A DNA stretch of 10,001 bases from Oscillospiraceae bacterium (GTDB lineage Bacteria; Bacillota; Clostridia; Oscillospirales; Oscillospiraceae): assembly GCA_031260745.1 (NCBI GenBank), contig JAISKY010000088.1, forward strand, positions 1-10,001. The letters are read 5' to 3'. The stretch's first letter is position 1, and each line of letters begins with the position of its first letter. Below, one piece after another: positions 1 through 6,340 of this stretch. The notes below the pieces were generated by a model. The model saw only the letters and a program-made list of their open reading frames with translations, had not been told where the DNA came from and made no database searches. The translations under genes were made by a program, and so were the position numbers.

Positions 1-185
1 CGATGCTGGTTCCGGCAATCGTTTCCGCAATAATCTTAGGGCTTGGAACGCTGACACTATTCCCTCTGCTTCCGATTGGGCAGACGGTTCTGCTGTTCAT
101 CGCGCTGTGCAACATTCCGGTGTCGCTGATTGCGTTTTTCCTATCGAGGAAAATGCTTGACTACGCCGAACTAAACCACCAATAG
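1..185 (+). CDS. C-terminal end of an unidentified membrane protein (5' truncated by window edge)
   Basis: An open frame enters from the left edge and ends at TAG 183-185. The visible part has about 60 residues and is strongly hydrophobic: roughly residues 2-22 and 27-47, counted from the Met at base 3, look like two membrane-spanning segments separated by a short Leu-Pro-Ile-Gly turn. A short polar tail (RKMLDYAELNHQ) follows and is probably cytoplasmic. The Met at base 3 is unlikely to be the true start, because the frame is open to the edge and no ribosome-binding site is visible. This is most likely the last part of a multi-spanning transporter or permease. I do not recognise the family. 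It lies 85 bp before the sugar isomerase gene, which has its own promoter, so a shared pathway is only a guess. Confidence 0.6.
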   Translation, partial: MLVPAIVSAIILGLGTLTLFPLLPIGQTVLLFIALCNIPVSLIAFFLSRKMLDYAELNHQ

Positions 186-215
186 CCGTTCCGAATAATC
201 CGTAGGATTCACGCG

Positions 216-244
216 TTGCGCGTACGCAATATTTTATCTATATT
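216..244 (+). promoter_or_regulatory. Probable promoter of the lyxose isomerase gene, with palindrome over the -35 box
   Basis: TTGCGC (216-221), a 17-bp spacer and TATATT (239-244) fit a sigma-A promoter, with transcription expected near 251. The -35 box lies inside a 14-bp interrupted palindrome, TTGCG-CGTA-CGCAA (216-229), which could be an operator for a sugar-responsive repressor. The operator role is inferred from position and symmetry only. Confidence 0.5.
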
Positions 245-270
245 AAAAAACAAAAAGGGGTAACAATAAT

Positions 271-942
271 ATGAAGCGTTCAGAAGTTAACCAAATCTTA
301 CGCGAAGCCGACGAGTTTATCTCTCGACAAAATTTTAAGCTTCCTCCGTGGGCGCATTCTAATCCGTCGGAATGGGCGGAACGCGGAGTGGAATACGACG
401 AAATCCGTGAGAATATGCTCGGTTGGGATATTACCGATTACGGTCAGGGCAAATTCAACGAGGTCGGGTTGACGTTATTCACAATCCGAAACGGCTCTAA
501 CTCCGACCCGCGCTATCCTAAAAAATACGCGGAGAAGCTGCTAATCTCGCGAGAAGGTCAGGTTTGTCCGTGTCATTTCCATTTCCAAAAAACAGAGGAT
601 ATAATCAACCGCGGCGGCGGGAATCTGTGTATGCAGCTTTGGCAATCGACAAAGAGCGGTAAACTGTCCGAGGACGATTTTACGGTAAGCTCAGACGGAG
701 TATTGCTGACGCTAAGAGCCGGCGATATTCTGACACTTGTTCCGGGACAAAGCGTAACGCTTGTACCGGGACTTTACCACGCGTTTTGGGCGGAGCAAGG
801 AAGCGGCGTGACGCTAATCGGCGAGGTTTCAAGCGTTAACGACGATAACACCGACAACCGCTTTTACGTGGAGCAAGCCCGATTCCCGACAATCGACGAA
901 GATGAACCTCCGCTGTGGCTGTTATGCAACGAATACAAGTAA
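271..942 (+). CDS. D-lyxose isomerase (D-lyxose ketol-isomerase family, cupin fold)
   Basis: The 223-residue product matches the D-lyxose isomerase family in length and motifs. These enzymes interconvert D-lyxose and D-xylulose, often with activity on D-mannose/D-fructose, and use a divalent metal such as Mn2+ in a single cupin barrel in the cytoplasm. The metal site is visible: His102 and His104 in CHFHF, Glu109 in the KTEDIINRGGG segment, and His170 in LVPGLYHAFW, which match the family's H-x-H...E...H set. The N-terminal helical region contains the characteristic LPPWAHSNPSEW segment. AAGGGG at 255-260 lies 10 nt before the ATG and supports this start. The gene seems to be transcribed alone from the promoter at 216-244. 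No other pentose gene is visible, so the physiological substrate (lyxose, mannose or another sugar) cannot be fixed from context. Confidence 0.88.
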   Translation: MKRSEVNQILREADEFISRQNFKLPPWAHSNPSEWAERGVEYDEIRENMLGWDITDYGQGKFNEVGLTLFTIRNGSNSDPRYPKKYAEKLLISREGQVCPCHFHFQKTEDIINRGGGNLCMQLWQSTKSGKLSEDDFTVSSDGVLLTLRAGDILTLVPGQSVTLVPGLYHAFWAEQGSGVTLIGEVSSVNDDNTDNRFYVEQARFPTIDEDEPPLWLLCNEYK

Positions 943-1043
943 ACAATAATTGTAAATTGACCCGGTCAGATATATTATCGCCTATTTGACGATTAACAAA
1001 CGGGGCTGATTTATCATTTAAAAACACTAATTGAATTTTCTTC

Positions 1044-1072
1044 TTGAATAATTCAGAAAAATATGATATAAT
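1044..1072 (+). promoter_or_regulatory. Strong promoter directly abutting the TPR gene start
   Basis: TTGAAT (1044-1049), exactly 17 bp, then consensus TATAAT (1067-1072). Transcription is expected to begin about 7 nt after the -10 box, at 1079-1080, and the first plausible ATG of the TPR gene is at 1080. The mRNA would therefore be leaderless or nearly so. The in-frame TTG at 1044 that could extend the gene is the -35 box itself and has no ribosome-binding site, so it should not be used as a start. A second, weaker promoter-like pair (TTGTAA 950-955, TATTAT 973-978) lies upstream and overlaps the palindrome TGACC-C-GGTCA (958-968). Confidence 0.7.
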
Positions 1073-1079
1073 TGTAAAT

Positions 1080-1910
1080 ATGAAAAATATTGATAAAAGG
1101 CTTGAGGAGCTTCACGATAAAATCGAGGTTTGGGACAAAGCGGGCGATTACACTAAACTTCTGCCGCTGATTACCGAGTACCTTAAACTTACGCGGGAAA
1201 AATACGGAGACCGCGGTATGGAGTACGCCGCCGCGCTTAATGATTTAGGCGGCGTCTACCGTGACATCGGTTCTTACTCCAACGCGGAACGGTTGTTTTT
1301 GGAAGGGAACGACCTGCTTGCGGAGATTTCCGGTAAGCAAGACCCGAATTACGCTACCTCGATTATGAACACAGCCGGACTTTACCGGCTTATGAAGCGT
1401 CACAAGGACGCGGAGCGGTTGTTCGTCGAAGCGATAGCCGTCTATAAGGCTACGCTTGGCGAGGAACACTTCCTTATGACAGGCGCGATGAATAACCTGG
1501 GGTTGTTGTATCAGGATATGGGCGAATACCAAAAGGCGAAAGTCTTATTTGAGCATTGCCGCGACGTTTTGGAACGCGCGGGCGATAATCAGATTGCGCT
1601 TGGCTCAACACTGAATAATCTCGCCGCGCTGTGTCAGCTTACGGGAGATAACGCCGGCTCGTTTGAGATTTTACAGCGAGTGCTGACGATTTACCGCGAC
1701 AACGTGGGTACGGAACACCCGCTATACGCAACCGCGCTTAATACTTACGGTATGTACCAATACAGCAGCGGCGACCGCGCGGGCGCGGTGGAAACCCTTA
1801 GTGAGGTTGAGCGTATCACCAGAAAACGCTTCGGCGAGGGGTCAAGCTACCACAATATGGCGATGGCGAATCTTGAGTATGTTCGCGGTACGGCAAATGA
1901 AGGGACTTGA
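1080..1910 (+). CDS. Tetratricopeptide repeat protein, kinesin-light-chain-type repeats
   Basis: From ATG 1080 the product has 276 residues and no signal peptide or membrane segment, so it should be cytoplasmic. A charged helical N-terminus (1-45) is followed by five TPR-like units spaced 41-42 residues apart, with first helices near residues 52, 94, 135, 176 and 218 (for example ALNDLGGVYRDIGSYSNAE and AMNNLGLLYQDMGEYQKAK). The 42-residue spacing and the G-x-x-HP/H-x-x-Y linkers are typical of kinesin-light-chain-type TPRs (TPR_10/TPR_12), which act as protein-binding scaffolds. No catalytic domain is seen. The last 14 nt overlap the start of the DUF4037 gene, so the two are almost certainly co-translated and probably work together. 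There is no Shine-Dalgarno sequence before 1080, consistent with leaderless translation from the adjacent promoter. Confidence 0.8.
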   Translation: MKNIDKRLEELHDKIEVWDKAGDYTKLLPLITEYLKLTREKYGDRGMEYAAALNDLGGVYRDIGSYSNAERLFLEGNDLLAEISGKQDPNYATSIMNTAGLYRLMKRHKDAERLFVEAIAVYKATLGEEHFLMTGAMNNLGLLYQDMGEYQKAKVLFEHCRDVLERAGDNQIALGSTLNNLAALCQLTGDNAGSFEILQRVLTIYRDNVGTEHPLYATALNTYGMYQYSSGDRAGAVETLSEVERITRKRFGEGSSYHNMAMANLEYVRGTANEGT

Positions 1911-2829
1911 GCTTTCGCGCCGCTATTGGGCGGAGGTCGTATCTCCCGCGCTTACGGAGCGTTTCGGGGATAGGTTTACCTTGAGAGCGGCGGCGGGACT
2001 TGTCGGCGACGGTTCCGAGTGCTACGGATTTGACGACGAAACCTCGCAGGACCACGATTTTGGACCAAGAGTTCAAATTTGGCTTAACGATTCTGATTAT
2101 GCGGAGTTTGGCGCGGAGCTTCAAAGCGCGTACATTGAACTTCCGAGAAATTTCCTGGGATATAACGGCGTTAACCTTAGTCAGTTCGGCGACGGGCGCG
2201 AGGGCGTATTTCCGGTTTCGAGGTTCTATGCGCGGTATATCGGACGTACGGAACTTCCGCAAACTCTTAACGAGTGGCGCGTCATTCCGGAAGTTAATCT
2301 TTCGATTGTCACAAACGGAGAAGTATTTACCGACCCTGCGGGTGAGTTTACCGCGTTCCGTTCCGGACTTTTGGAGTTTTATCCGGAGGATTTGCGGCTG
2401 AAAAAGATAGCGGCGCATTGTATGAAAGCGGCTCAGGCGGGTCAGTACAACTATCCGCGAAGCGTGAAGCGGGGCGAATATACCGCCGCGTTTTTGGCGG
2501 CCGGGGAATTCGCGCAGGTAGCTGCGTCGCTTGTGTTTCTGCTTAACCGCAGATATACTCCGTTTTACAAATGGATACCGAGGGCGCTTAGGGAACTTCC
2601 CGCGCTTGGTAAATTTACCGCTGACGAGCTTGGCGCTATCGCGGAGTCAGGCAGCGACTATTTTTCCGGAGCGGAACACATAGAGCGTTTGAGCGCGGCG
2701 ATAATAGAGTATATGCAATCCGGAGGGCTTACGGAGTCGAAATCCGATTTCTTGCTTGACCACGCTCCGTATGTTCAGGCGAAAATCAAGGACGAGCAGT
2801 TGAAACGACTGCCGTTATGGAACGAGTAA
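1897..2829 (+). CDS. DUF4037-family protein with nucleotidyltransferase-like N-terminus
   Basis: This 310-residue soluble protein starts at ATG 1897 (MKGLELSRRYW), overlapping the TPR gene by 14 nt. The frame is open further upstream, but that part lies within the TPR coding sequence, and the MKGLELS start resembles the usual start of this family. Residues 36-56 hold a nucleotidyltransferase-type signature: Gly39-Ser40, then Asp52-x-Asp54 in SQDHDFG, followed by the hydrophobic strand VQIWL. This corresponds to the GS...DxD pattern that binds Mg-NTP in the polymerase-beta superfamily. The C-terminal half (about 170-310) is mainly helical and matches the DUF4037 region. The family has, to my knowledge, no established reaction. 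The coupled TPR protein could recruit or regulate its substrate. It may be a nucleotidyl-transferring enzyme acting on a protein, RNA or small molecule; none of these can be chosen from sequence. Confidence 0.78.
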   Translation: MKGLELSRRYWAEVVSPALTERFGDRFTLRAAAGLVGDGSECYGFDDETSQDHDFGPRVQIWLNDSDYAEFGAELQSAYIELPRNFLGYNGVNLSQFGDGREGVFPVSRFYARYIGRTELPQTLNEWRVIPEVNLSIVTNGEVFTDPAGEFTAFRSGLLEFYPEDLRLKKIAAHCMKAAQAGQYNYPRSVKRGEYTAAFLAAGEFAQVAASLVFLLNRRYTPFYKWIPRALRELPALGKFTADELGAIAESGSDYFSGAEHIERLSAAIIEYMQSGGLTESKSDFLLDHAPYVQAKIKDEQLKRLPLWNE

Positions 2830-2856
2830 CCACGATAATGAAGTATAGAAAAAATA

Positions 2857-2862
2857 TATAAT
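2857..2862 (+). promoter_or_regulatory. Possible -10 element before the EAL/HDOD gene
   Basis: A consensus TATAAT lies in the 65-bp gap between the DUF4037 stop and the EAL/HDOD start. The matching -35 is poor (GATAAT at 2834-2839, 17-bp spacer). If used, transcription would start near 2869, just after the upstream in-frame ATG at 2868, which favours ATG 2895 as the real start. Read-through from the TPR/DUF4037 genes is equally possible, because no terminator is seen in the gap. Confidence 0.4.
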
Positions 2863-2894
2863 GTGTTATGCGGAAAACGGGGAAGGTGAATAAT

Positions 2895-4133
2895 ATGGCA
2901 AAAGTTTTCGCGGTTGCCGAGCCGCTGTTTGATTCACAGATTGAGGTTCAGGCATATTACTTACACGGGAAGAATTCGGATAGTTTGTTCGACGCCGATG
3001 TAAAGAACTCCGGCGACGCTTTGCAATCTCCTACTCTTGATATTGTGGGACAGATGGGAACGGAGCCGTTCGCGGGAAGTTATCCGATGTTTGTTCCGGT
3101 CAACGAGTTTCAGCTTTTATCGGGACTTCCGGCAAGTTTGGGGATTTTCCCGAGTAAATTGATTGTTGTGGTCGGAAAAGACATTCCGTTTAACGGCGCG
3201 GTATACCAAAAATGCGAGGATTTGAAAGAGCAGGGTTACGAACTCGCCGCCGAGGGTTTATTGGGAAGCATTTCACCCGACTTGTTTTTTGAGTTGTTCG
3301 ACTATCTTATTTTGGATTACTTGTCGCAAAACTTTAAGCGCGACTTCACCGCTATGCGTCCGCATATTTTCAAAATCAAATTTGTGATTAATAACGTACC
3401 GTCAATGGAAGCGTTCGATTCGGTCAGCAAATTGCACGGCGCGATGTTTTCCGGTGATTTCTACAGCGCTCCGGTTACTAAGGGCAGCGGTGAAATCTCC
3501 CCGATTAAGATGAACGCTTTGCATCTGTTGGGTCAGATTAACCAGGAGGACTTTGAATTAATCGACGTCGCGGAGATTATCGAGCGCGACGCGGCGCTTT
3601 CGGTTTCACTGCTGCGCTTTATCAACAGCGCGGGCGGGTTCAGAGGCACGAAGCGAGTCGAATCAATCCGTCAGGCAGTCGCGATTATGGGTCAGAACGA
3701 GGTAAAACGCTGGGCAACGGTTGCGATTACTTCTCAATTGGGCGAGGACCGCCCGAGTGAGATTACTCGATTGTCGCTTTTACGCGGCAAATTTGCGGAG
3801 AACCTTGCGGACGCGTACGAATTGGGAATGTTGAAATCTGGTCTGTTCATATCGGGATTGCTGTCGTTGCTGGACGTTATTCTGCAAAAGCCGATGGCAG
3901 AGGCAATCGCGGACGTCGCGGTTGACGCCCGTATTCACAACGCGCTTGTCAATAAACGCGGCATCATTTACGAGGTTATGGAACTCATTATAGCGTTCGG
4001 CAGATGCGACTGGTACGGCGTGGCGGTAAATCTGTACCGCAACAAGGTAAACGCCGATTTGGTTGCTCAGGCGTTTATTGACGCGCTTGTATGGTATCGC
4101 GAGTTACTTGAGCGGATGGAGGAGGAGGAATAA
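2895..4133 (+). CDS. YuxH-like signalling protein: degenerate EAL domain plus HDOD domain
   Basis: From ATG 2895 the product has 412 residues. GGAAGGTGA (2881-2889) sits just upstream of it and makes this start better than ATG 2868, which lies before that site. Residues 3-120 align in layout with the EAL half of YuxH-type proteins (VFAVAEPLFDSQIEVQAYYL, then a GYELAAEGLLG stretch where active EAL proteins have the LDDF metal site). The EAL signature Glu and the DDF acidic pair are absent, so c-di-GMP hydrolysis is not expected. Residues about 200-395 form an HDOD domain: ERDAALSVSLLRFINSAGG, then ESIRQAVAIMGQNEVKRW and GLFISGLLSLLD. HDOD domains lack the catalytic His-Asp pairs of true HD enzymes and act as signalling adaptors. 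The protein is predicted to be cytoplasmic and is followed 29 bp later by gdpP, probably in one operon. A role as a nucleotide-sensing adaptor is inferred. Confidence 0.82.
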   Translation: MAKVFAVAEPLFDSQIEVQAYYLHGKNSDSLFDADVKNSGDALQSPTLDIVGQMGTEPFAGSYPMFVPVNEFQLLSGLPASLGIFPSKLIVVVGKDIPFNGAVYQKCEDLKEQGYELAAEGLLGSISPDLFFELFDYLILDYLSQNFKRDFTAMRPHIFKIKFVINNVPSMEAFDSVSKLHGAMFSGDFYSAPVTKGSGEISPIKMNALHLLGQINQEDFELIDVAEIIERDAALSVSLLRFINSAGGFRGTKRVESIRQAVAIMGQNEVKRWATVAITSQLGEDRPSEITRLSLLRGKFAENLADAYELGMLKSGLFISGLLSLLDVILQKPMAEAIADVAVDARIHNALVNKRGIIYEVMELIIAFGRCDWYGVAVNLYRNKVNADLVAQAFIDALVWYRELLERMEEEE

Positions 4134-4151
4134 GCGGCAGACGAGCTTATT
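4129..4151 (+). repeat. Inverted repeat across the EAL/HDOD stop codon
   Basis: AATAAGC (4129-4135) and GCTTATT (4145-4151) can form a 7-bp stem with a 9-nt loop. It covers the stop codon TAA (4131-4133) and ends 11 nt before the gdpP ATG. There is no T-run, so it is not a terminator; it could modulate translation of gdpP or mRNA stability. That role is speculative. Confidence 0.4.
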
Positions 4152-4162
4152 CGGCCGGGTTT

Positions 4163-6142
4163 ATGAAAGGTAAGATACAGCGGTTTTTTAGACCGTCGGG
4201 AAGAATGTACTTCGCGGCGCTGGTAATATTCGCGATTGTTGCGCTTATTATGGCTCAGTATATAATGGCGGGCGGATTTGTCGTCGCGCTTATTCTGCTT
4301 GCGGTTTATACCGCGATTTATAAAAAAAGTACGGGAACGGTGGCGTTAAAACGTATTGAGAACGTGCTTTACGCCGCCGAGTCGTCGGGACGCGGAGCGT
4401 TATCCGTGATTCCGATTCCGACGCTTGCGTTTTCGCTTAGCGACGGCACGCTCCTGTGGGCTAACGATTTGTTTTATGAAATCGTCGGTGAGCAAGAGCA
4501 TTTTTTTGAGATAACCATAACCGACCTTTTGCCTAAGTTCGATTATACGTGGCTGATTGACGGAAAGAGCGAAGCGACCGAACCTGTTAAGGTCGGTAAC
4601 TCGCTGTATAGGATTTTCGGCTCCGTAGTGCGTACCGATAATTATTATGCCGGAGGTTGGGGCGTAATTTATTGGGAAAACGTCACGGAACTTGCCGAAC
4701 TGCGTGAAGAATATATTTATTCGCGGTTCACTATAGTAATTATTCTGCTCGATAACTATGACGACCTAATCAAAGGACTTACGGATATTGAAAAGGCATC
4801 GTTGCTGGCGGGGATTGACGACCAAATTAATGGGTGGACAAAAATTACCGACGGATTCCTGACGCGTATGGACCGCGATAAGCGCGTATGTATATTTGAG
4901 GAACGCTGGGTGTCAACGCTGGTTGAGGGCAATTTTTCGCTTTTGGAATCCATTAAGGAGATAAAAACCGCGGACGGACTTTACGCGACGGCAAGTATAG
5001 GCGTCGGGCGTGGCGCGTCCAATCCTTTGGAGTGCTTCAAATTCGCTTCGCTTGCTATTGATATGGCTTTATCGCGCGGCGGCGACCAAGCCGTTATCAA
5101 GGACAAAATGAATTTTACGTTTTACGGCGGCAAAAATCAGGCGGTGGAGCGCAACACTAAAGTTAAGTCCCGCGTTATGGCAAATGTGCTTAGCAAACTT
5201 ATACTGGACGCCTCGGACGTGATGATAATGGGTCACAAGTTCGCCGATTTTGACGTATTGGGAGCCGCGTCCGGACTTGTCGCTATCGCCCGCAAGCTAA
5301 ACCGCAAGGCGTCAATCGTAATCAATTTCGAGACTAACCTTGCAATGCCGTTGGTACGTCGGCTAATGGCGTTACCGGAATACGACGGTGTTTTCATTAC
5401 CGACCAGGACGCAATGCTAAAGTCCGGCAACCGTACGCTACTAATTATCGTGGATACGAATCGCCCTGAACAGGTAGAGAGCGAATCTCTGCTGCAATCC
5501 GTAACGCGTACGGCGGTAATCGACCACCACCGCCGCGCGGCGGATTATATTCTGGACGTCGCGTTTACGTTTCACGAGCCTTACGCGTCAAGCACGTCGG
5601 AACTTGTAACCGACCTTTTTCAATTCATCGCGGAACCGAGCGAACTCAATAAAGTTGAAGCCGAGGCAATAATGGCGGGGATTATGCTCGACACCAAAAA
5701 CTTCACGCTTAAAACGGGAACCCGCACGTTTGAAACCGCGGCGTTTATCCGGCGCGCGGGCGCGGATACGATGGAAGCCGACAGATTGTTCCGGCTTGAT
5801 ATGAGCGAAACCGCTCAAAAGGCGAAAGTCGTCAGTAACGTAAAGATGTACGGCGATGGATTCGCCGTTTCGGAGATGACTGACCCCGGCGATATGGTAA
5901 TCGCGGCTCAAGCCGCGGATAATATGCTGAAAATCGTAGGGGTTAAAGCCTCGTTCGTGATTTTTACGCTTGGTGAGATGAGCTGTATTTCCGCGCGTTC
6001 ATCGAGCAAGATTAACGTACAGCTAATTATGGAAAAGCTCGGCGGCGGAGGGAACTCGCAAGCCGCCGGAGTACAAATCAGAGATAAAACGCGTACCGAA
6101 CTAAAAAACGAGGTAATCGCTATATTGGAAAGCGATTATTGA
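4163..6142 (+). CDS. gdpP: Cyclic-di-AMP phosphodiesterase GdpP (DHH/DHHA1 family)
   Basis: The 659-residue length and domain order are those of GdpP. Two membrane helices (about residues 15-33 and 35-52) lead to a PAS-like domain (about 80-175), a degenerate GGDEF domain (about 185-310, where the GGDEF motif is absent and the family's SRGGDQAVIK ending is present), and a DHH/DHHA1 phosphodiesterase. DHH metal ligands are visible: His358, Asp362 and Asp364 in GHKFADFD, Asp431 in VDTNRP, Asp454-His455-His456, and Asp510 in MLDTKNF. The DHHA1 part carries GGGGNSQAAG (627-636). The known reaction is hydrolysis of c-di-AMP to pApA at the inner face of the membrane, which affects potassium and osmotic homeostasis and cell-wall stress. 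All key residues are present, so activity is expected. It follows the EAL/HDOD gene by 29 bp. No good Shine-Dalgarno sequence precedes ATG 4163, but the start fits the family's short N-terminus before the first helix. Confidence 0.95.
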   Translation: MKGKIQRFFRPSGRMYFAALVIFAIVALIMAQYIMAGGFVVALILLAVYTAIYKKSTGTVALKRIENVLYAAESSGRGALSVIPIPTLAFSLSDGTLLWANDLFYEIVGEQEHFFEITITDLLPKFDYTWLIDGKSEATEPVKVGNSLYRIFGSVVRTDNYYAGGWGVIYWENVTELAELREEYIYSRFTIVIILLDNYDDLIKGLTDIEKASLLAGIDDQINGWTKITDGFLTRMDRDKRVCIFEERWVSTLVEGNFSLLESIKEIKTADGLYATASIGVGRGASNPLECFKFASLAIDMALSRGGDQAVIKDKMNFTFYGGKNQAVERNTKVKSRVMANVLSKLILDASDVMIMGHKFADFDVLGAASGLVAIARKLNRKASIVINFETNLAMPLVRRLMALPEYDGVFITDQDAMLKSGNRTLLIIVDTNRPEQVESESLLQSVTRTAVIDHHRRAADYILDVAFTFHEPYASSTSELVTDLFQFIAEPSELNKVEAEAIMAGIMLDTKNFTLKTGTRTFETAAFIRRAGADTMEADRLFRLDMSETAQKAKVVSNVKMYGDGFAVSEMTDPGDMVIAAQAADNMLKIVGVKASFVIFTLGEMSCISARSSSKINVQLIMEKLGGGGNSQAAGVQIRDKTRTELKNEVIAILESDY

Positions 6143-6152
6143 CGAGAAATAT

Positions 6153-6222
6153 ATGATATTGGGAAATGCAGATTATCGGCAAGCGGTAATCTGCTATAAA
6201 TTTACTAATATGCCAATATTGT
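6153..6222 (+). repeat. Nested hairpins after gdpP; inner stem shared with the hairpin after the cyclase gene
   Basis: The inner stem is GCAGATTATC (6168-6177) with GGTAATCTGC (6185-6194): 10 pairs including one T-G wobble, around loop GGCAAGC. An outer stem pairs 6153-6162 with 6213-6222, including ATATTGG with CCAATAT. The structure lies after the gdpP stop and before the cyclase promoter, so it belongs to the 3' end of the gdpP transcript. It has no T-run and is at best an atypical terminator. The same stem core recurs at 7469-7492. Confidence 0.6.
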
Positions 6223-6242
6223 GCCTAATAAGAAAATTGTCC

Positions 6243-6271
6243 TTGACAATGTCAATTATTAAGTATATAAT
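6243..6271 (+). promoter_or_regulatory. Perfect-consensus promoter of the cyclase gene with palindromic -35 region
   Basis: TTGACA (6243-6248), 17 bp, TATAAT (6266-6271): both boxes match sigma-A consensus exactly. Transcription is expected near 6278, giving a leader of about 60 nt. The -35 box forms the left arm of the 13-bp palindrome TTGACA-A-TGTCAA (6243-6255), a likely position for repressor binding. The regulator is unknown. Confidence 0.8.
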
Positions 6272-6305
6272 AACAATGATATAGTCGTAGCATTTATATT
6301 AGAGT

Positions 6306-6319
6306 TTGTAATATTACAA
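6306..6319 (+). promoter_or_regulatory. 14-bp perfect palindrome in the cyclase leader
   Basis: TTGTAATATTACAA is a perfect palindrome about 28 nt downstream of the expected transcription start and just before the ribosome-binding site. As DNA it could be an operator; as RNA, a 7-bp stem without a loop is unlikely to form intact. I assign no regulator. Confidence 0.45.
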
Positions 6320-6324
6320 TAGGC

Positions 6325-6333
6325 AGAGGTGAG
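6325..6333 (+). promoter_or_regulatory. Ribosome-binding site that sets the cyclase start at TTG 6341
   Basis: AGAGGTGAG is a strong Shine-Dalgarno sequence ending 7 nt before TTG 6341. The upstream in-frame GTG at 6329 lies inside this site and therefore cannot be the start it serves. Confidence 0.75.
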
Positions 6334-6340
6334 ATTCAAC

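Noticed and set aside
974..1010. Terminator after the isomerase gene
   Set aside because: GCCT-A-TTTG / CAAA-C-GGGGC can pair only imperfectly and is not followed by a T-run.
1044..1079. TTG start extending the TPR protein by 12 residues
   Set aside because: The TTG is the -35 box of a well-spaced promoter, and no ribosome-binding site precedes it.
1801..1896. Upstream extension of the DUF4037 protein within the TPR gene
   Set aside because: This part is the other frame of the TPR coding sequence; the family-like start MKGLELS is at 1897.
1816..2418. Long minus-strand open frame (about 200 codons) opposite the TPR/DUF4037 genes
   Set aside because: Arg-rich, low-complexity translation with no recognisable motif, fully antisense to well-supported genes.
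6329..6340. GTG 6329 as the cyclase start
   Set aside because: It lies inside the AGAGGTGAG ribosome-binding site that serves TTG 6341.
6272..6340. c-di-GMP riboswitch in the cyclase leader
   Set aside because: The leader is only about 60 nt and shows none of the conserved GEMM-type core; only a short palindrome is present.
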